Part shown: positions 60,426-64,000 of the stretch, in pieces | How positions within the stretch are numbered: the stretch's first letter is position 1 | Layout of the letters: the number at the start of each line of letters is the position of its first letter | Assembly: GCA_963738575.1 (NCBI GenBank) | Contig: CAVTWY010000004.1 | Coordinates: 248,001-312,000, forward strand | Direction of reading: 5' to 3' | Length of the DNA stretch: 64,000 nt | Origin: CAVTWY01 sp963738575 | GTDB lineage: Bacteria; Pseudomonadota; Gammaproteobacteria; Burkholderiales; Burkholderiaceae_C | Made by a program: the position numbers and the translations under genes | Notes under the pieces: model-generated | Database searches by the model: none | Told to the model about the DNA's origin: nothing | The model's input: only the letters and a program-made list of their open reading frames with translations

Positions 60426-61142
60426 CTAGCCCGAGGGGCCATCGCTTCGATAGCGCCGCAAGCGCTGCAGATCCAGCAGACGTATGCCGCCATACTCGGC
60501 ACGGGCGGCACCCGCCGCCAGTAACATCGACAGCGCCTCGTTGACCTGCTGGCGCGAGGTGCCCACCAGGTAGGCGACTTCCTGTTGGCTGATCTTCAGC
60601 CGGTCGCCCACACGAGGAAAAAGCGCCGGGTCGAACAAGGTGCCCAGCGCCTGTGCCAGGCGCTCGTCCAGCGTCAGCATCTGCTCCGCCGCCTTCCAGG
60701 CAATGAATTGCCCGAGTCGCTCGTTGAACTGTCGCATCAGGAAGCGGTTGAAGCCCAGGCTCTCGTCGAGCAGGCGCTGGAATGCGGCACGGGGAAACCA
60801 CGCGACGATGGACGGCTGCAATGCCTGGATGTCGTATTGGTAGGTCTCGTCCTTGAGGATGGTTCCCTCGCCGAACCAGCCCCCGGCCGGGAAGCCAGCA
60901 AAGGTCACCGCGCGGCCACTTTCAGCGGAACTGCTCATCTTGACCAGGCCCTCGACAACACCAATCCAATGGGTTGGCACCTCGCCGAGGCGGCAAATGG
61001 TCTCATGGGGGCGGACAGGAGCGATGCGCAAAGCGGCGCTGGCCCACCCACGGTCCGCCGCGCCCAGCGCCTGCAACCACGGGATGGCTTCGAGGTGGTC
61101 GGAATGCGGGGGGTGATTGGGCGGCTCGCTCACGGTCTCCAT
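60426..61142 (-). CDS. Crp/Fnr-family transcriptional regulator
   Basis: 238 residues from ATG 61142. The cyclic-nucleotide-like N-domain reads THWIGVVEGLVKMSSSAESG and GWFGEGTILKDE; the C-terminal helix-turn-helix reads LKISQQEVAYLVGTSRQQVN, EALSMLLAAGAARAEYGGIR. The four N-terminal Cys of FNR are absent, so oxygen sensing by an Fe-S cluster is unlikely. It is divergent from the W/Mo enzyme gene by 67 bases and is its likely regulator. Confidence 0.88.
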   Translation of the reverse strand: METVSEPPNHPPHSDHLEAIPWLQALGAADRGWASAALRIAPVRPHETICRLGEVPTHWIGVVEGLVKMSSSAESGRAVTFAGFPAGGWFGEGTILKDETYQYDIQALQPSIVAWFPRAAFQRLLDESLGFNRFLMRQFNERLGQFIAWKAAEQMLTLDERLAQALGTLFDPALFPRVGDRLKISQQEVAYLVGTSRQQVNEALSMLLAAGAARAEYGGIRLLDLQRLRRYRSDGPSG

Positions 61143-61209
61143 CCTAGGCGAAACCCTGAATTGTCCGCACGCGGACAACATCGCCACGGCGCGGTCCCTA
61201 CCATGCACC

Positions 61210-63387
61210 ATGACTATGCGACGAACCCTCTGCTCTGGCTGCGACATCTACTGCCAAGTCCAAACCGAGGTGCCCGATTCGGGCCTCGTGGGAGACGTTC
61301 GCGTGCGGGCACTGGACCCTCGCCCCCTGCGCGCCAACATCTGCATGAAGGGCATGCACGCACCGTCCGGCTTTGCGCATTCCAGCCGGGTGCTCAAACC
61401 CTTGAAGCGCACCGGGCCACGAGGTAGCGGACAGTGGGCCGAGGTTGGCTGGGACGAGGCCATGAACGACATCGCCAGTCGTCTCTCCGACATCGTTGCT
61501 CGCCATGGTGCCGAAGCGCTCGCCGTGTCCACCTCGCAATGGAACACCCAGACGGACAATGGCGCCTGTCGTCGCTTCATGAACTTGCTGGGGTCGCCCA
61601 ACTGGATCAGCGGTGTCGCCATCTGCGCGGGCAACACGGCGGCCATCAACCGCATCGTCTACGGTTGGTATCCCTATGCCGACTTTCCGCAGACCAATTG
61701 CATCGTGCTGTTCGGGCACAACCCGAAGAAACATTCCTGGACACCCATCTACAACGCGATCCGCAGGGCCCAGGAGCGCGGTGCCAAGCTGATCGTGCTG
61801 GACCCGCGGCGCAGCGAGAACGCCGAGGTGGCCGATCTGTGGTTGCCGCTGAAGGCGGGGTCGGACGCCGCGATGTGCTTCGGCTGGCTGAAGGTCATCA
61901 TCGATGAAGGCCTGTACAACAAGGCCTTTGTCGAGCGCTGGACCACAGGTTTTGAGGAACTGCGGGAACGCGTCGACGAATTTCCGCTGGAGCGTGTGGC
62001 CGCGCTGACAGGCGTGTCGGCGGACCTGATCGTCCAGGCAGCCCGGCTCTACGCTACAAGCGGCCCCGCCGTCATCCCCTGGACGCCGGTGACCGACCAG
62101 CAGCGCAACTCGACTTCCGCGATCCGGTTGATGTGCAGCCTGCGCGCAATCTGTGGCTACCTGGACGTGCCCGGCGGCGAGGTCTTCCATGGCTTCCACA
62201 AGGACATCATTCACGAATCCGAGCTGGAACTGCACGGTAACCTCTCGGACATCCAGCGTGCCAAGCAACTGGGTAGTGACACGCATCCCGCCTTCACCTA
62301 CCGGGGCACTGCAGCGCTGCGCGAACCTGCGCACAAGGTCTGGGGCTACGAGTGGCCTAACATCGTTAGCGGTAGCTACATGGCCAACCCGTCGGCCGTG
62401 TTCCGCGCCATGGCCGACGGCGACCCCTACCCCGTCAAAGCCTTCATCACCTTGGGTAACAACACCCTGATGAGCTTCGCCAACATGCAGCTCATCCAGC
62501 GTGCCCTGATGAACCAGGAGCTGATCGTCGCGATGGAGCACTTCCGCACGCCGACCGCGCAACTGGCTGACTACATCCTGCCCGGCGATGCCTGGCCGGA
62601 ACGGAACTGCTTGTCAGATGCATTCGGCTGGACCTCGATCTATCGCCCGTCGCAGAAAGTGGTGGAGCCGCCCGGCGAATGCCGGGGCGTGTACGACTTC
62701 TGGCGCGACCTCGCAGTGCGCATGGGACTGGGCGAGCATTTTCCGTGGCCGACCAACGAGGCGGTACTCGACCATCGCCTGCAGCGCCTCGACATGGACT
62801 TCGCAACCTTTGCCGACCAGCATCCGTACCACATGAACAAGCTGACTTACCTCAAGTACGAGGCGACCGGCTTTGCAACCCCATCGGGCAAGGTCGAGCT
62901 GTCGTCTGGCATCCTCTCCGACCTGGGCTTCGACCCGTTGCCTTACTGGCGGGACGATCCACCCATCGACCCCGCCTGGCCGCTGCAGATGTTCATGGGT
63001 GTCCGGGAAGACGAATACTTCCAGACGGGGCATCGGCACATCGCCGCGCTACGGTCACGCAAGCCCGACCCTCTGATGTTCCTTGCACCCGCAGACGCGC
63101 AGGCGCTAGGCTTGGCGGAAGGCGACTGGGCGGTGGTGGAGACACCGCAAGGCAAGATCCATCTAAAGACCAGTGTGCGAGACGACATGCCCAAAGGACT
63201 GGTCCGCGTCCCTCATGGCTGGTGGCTGCCCGAACGGCCTGAGGGCGACGGCACCTTGTCCGGTGCGCTGGAGTTTGCCGACGCCCAGATCTGCCCAGAC
63301 GACCCGGCGCATCTGGACGCCGAGCAAGGTATCCCCCACCTCAAGGGCATCGCCTGCCGCGTGAGGCCCATGGTGGGCAGGACCTGA
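61210..63387 (+). CDS. Acetylene-hydratase-like tungsten/molybdenum bis-pterin enzyme
   Basis: 725-residue DMSO-reductase-superfamily protein from ATG 61210. No Tat signal, so cytoplasmic. [4Fe-4S] ligands: Cys8, Cys11, Cys15 (CSGCDIYC) and Cys45 (NICMKG). Compared from memory with Pelobacter acetylene hydratase, the position set Cys9/Cys12/Asp13/Cys16/Cys46/Lys48/Cys141/Trp179 maps here to Cys8/Cys11/Asp12/Cys15/Cys45/Lys47/Cys139/Trp177. Only Ile142 differs (Ala140). Shared long blocks include RRFMNLLGSPNW and TPTAQLADYILPGD. The enzyme probably hydrates or otherwise adds water to an unsaturated substrate without net redox, but other chemistry cannot be excluded. Confidence 0.85.
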   Translation: MTMRRTLCSGCDIYCQVQTEVPDSGLVGDVRVRALDPRPLRANICMKGMHAPSGFAHSSRVLKPLKRTGPRGSGQWAEVGWDEAMNDIASRLSDIVARHGAEALAVSTSQWNTQTDNGACRRFMNLLGSPNWISGVAICAGNTAAINRIVYGWYPYADFPQTNCIVLFGHNPKKHSWTPIYNAIRRAQERGAKLIVLDPRRSENAEVADLWLPLKAGSDAAMCFGWLKVIIDEGLYNKAFVERWTTGFEELRERVDEFPLERVAALTGVSADLIVQAARLYATSGPAVIPWTPVTDQQRNSTSAIRLMCSLRAICGYLDVPGGEVFHGFHKDIIHESELELHGNLSDIQRAKQLGSDTHPAFTYRGTAALREPAHKVWGYEWPNIVSGSYMANPSAVFRAMADGDPYPVKAFITLGNNTLMSFANMQLIQRALMNQELIVAMEHFRTPTAQLADYILPGDAWPERNCLSDAFGWTSIYRPSQKVVEPPGECRGVYDFWRDLAVRMGLGEHFPWPTNEAVLDHRLQRLDMDFATFADQHPYHMNKLTYLKYEATGFATPSGKVELSSGILSDLGFDPLPYWRDDPPIDPAWPLQMFMGVREDEYFQTGHRHIAALRSRKPDPLMFLAPADAQALGLAEGDWAVVETPQGKIHLKTSVRDDMPKGLVRVPHGWWLPERPEGDGTLSGALEFADAQICPDDPAHLDAEQGIPHLKGIACRVRPMVGRT

Positions 63388-63522
63388 TCGACCGCGCAGT
63401 TGCTGGCGCGTATGGGTAGAGTTTCACCGCTCGATCATGGCGATCGCTGGGCTGCACCATCCCACGATGCCAATCGTCCAACCGTGCGCGCTCTTTGGAT
63501 GACCGCTGTTGGGAGAAGAGGC

Positions 63523-63571
63523 GAATGACCGCTAGTGGCCGTTAGCCGAAATTCAAACTGAGACACCACCC
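63523..63571 (-). repeat. Right copy of inverted ~49-bp intergenic repeat
   Basis: Read on the minus strand it starts GGGTGGTGTCTCAG and includes GAATTTCGGCTAACGGCC, about 39 of 49 identical to 47143-47191. It sits at the far border of the catabolic block, in inverted orientation. It is followed by GC-poorer, host-like sequence. Confidence 0.6.
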
Positions 63572-63590
63572 GTCTTTGGGGCGCAGCCGA

Positions 63591-63880
63591 CTACAGCGTC
63601 AACAATTGCCGCTCACGCTCGGCGGGTGTTGCGAGCAAGGAATGCAAGCGGTGGTTAAACGTGGCGAGAATGGCGCTGTGCCGCGCTGCGAGGGTGATCA
63701 ACCACGCGTCGGTGACTTGACGATGCCCTACCACACCGCCTGAGCAATGGCGAAGTACGTCGCCCATCTGAAACGTGATGGGCAAGTAGTGATGGTCCGA
63801 TGCCACCGAGTTGCGCGTGTGTGGTGTTCGTGCGCTGGCCAAAATAGCGCAATCAACACATTGGCGTCGAGCAAGACCAC
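63591..63880 (-). pseudogene. PIN-domain (VapC-like) toxin, decayed
   Basis: The start (GTG 63880) reads VVLLDANVLIALFWPAHEHH, the PIN N-terminus with its first Asp, but the frame then breaks and stops. The C-terminus survives in another frame: VVGHRQVTDAWLITLAARHS, AILATFNHRLHSLL, keeping the TDA Asp. The middle (~40 residues incl. GWATCPLTQ-like part) is missing or garbled. RNase toxicity is unlikely. It follows an antitoxin-like gene fragment. Confidence 0.65.
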
Positions 63881-63886
63881 GGTGGC

Positions 63887-64000
63887 TTATTCGCTGGCCA
63901 ACAAAGCCTCAATTTGCTGGCTTGTGACTGGCTGGGTGTTGTCGGGCAAATCGGCCACCCAAACACCGTTGACGTACTTCATCGCCAAGCGCTGCCGGTC
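63887..64000 (-). CDS. Antitoxin C-terminus (partial, cut by window edge)
   Basis: Open to the window edge: DRQRLAMKYVNGVWVADLPD, then NTQPVTSQQIEALLASE and a stop at 63887-63889. It lies just upstream of the PIN toxin on the same strand (7-base spacing), as VapB-type antitoxins do. The DNA-binding N-terminus lies outside the window, so the family cannot be named. Confidence 0.5.
   Translation of the reverse strand, partial: DRQRLAMKYVNGVWVADLPDNTQPVTSQQIEALLASE

Overview
The window looks like the replication-origin neighbourhood of a betaproteobacterium, most likely Burkholderiales and probably Comamonadaceae. The support is the gene order rpmH-rnpA-yidD-yidC on the minus strand back to back with dnaA-dnaN-gyrB on the plus strand, the style of the proteins, and the many Bug/TctC-type receptors and TRAP systems. 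No tRNA, rRNA or CRISPR array was found.

Layout. 0-2 kb: exopolysaccharide genes (a sugar transferase cut by the window edge, and wecB) sit downstream of yidC, where mnmE is expected in relatives. 2.3-10.8 kb: yidC, yidD, rnpA, rpmH, a candidate oriC with perfect DnaA boxes, dnaA, dnaN and gyrB (gyrB carries a one-base frameshift). 10.9-17.3 kb: a defence-like and mobile-element scrap region with a trypsin-like peptidase, a single-domain HsdS-like protein, a DUF262/DUF1524 protein, a broken TIGR02391 (Ymh)-type gene, a relaxase with an internal amber codon and an IS21 istB remnant. 17.5-23.9 kb: a degenerate metallo-beta-lactamase-fold protein, two small secreted or lipoprotein genes, a repeat-rich surface lipoprotein and a divergent winged-helix/Ser-Thr kinase/TM/TPR protein, most of them frameshifted. 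24-25.6 kb: two toxin-antitoxin pairs (ParE-like and TacAT). 25.7-34.9 kb: DUF1501/DUF1800 pair, LysR/MFS/HIT, a PhyH dioxygenase, a Nudix hydrolase, a HigB plus HigA-IrrE module with a perfect palindromic operator, and a membrane restriction-like protein. 35-39.3 kb: a TRAP transporter with a divergent AroQ-like enzyme and an IclR regulator. 39.3-47.1 kb: a GGDEF-EAL protein, the glutathione-dependent formaldehyde detoxification pair, a secreted alpha/beta hydrolase and a sterol-desaturase-type membrane oxygenase.

47.3-63.4 kb is a catabolic block with visibly different codon choice (CTG/CTC and CAG rather than TTG and CAA), bracketed by an inverted ~49-bp repeat. It holds a tripartite tricarboxylate transporter (tctABC), an aconitase-family enzyme, a GntR regulator and a solute-binding protein without signal peptide. 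A second unit follows: LysR, AMP-forming acyl-CoA ligase, VOC protein, Bug receptor, glutaryl-CoA-dehydrogenase-like enzyme, Crp/Fnr regulator and a tungsten/molybdenum enzyme. By position-by-position comparison from memory, that last enzyme keeps the key residues of acetylene hydratase (Asp12, Lys47, Cys139, Trp177 here). It is the most interesting gene in the window. The window ends in a decayed PIN toxin and an antitoxin tail.

A general caution: at least 16 reading-frame breaks in the window are repaired by removing a single base, often from a short homopolymer or from CTNG (CTG plus one base). One of them lies in the essential gyrB. This points to insertion errors in the sequence or assembly at least as much as to real gene decay, so the label pseudogene below is provisional.
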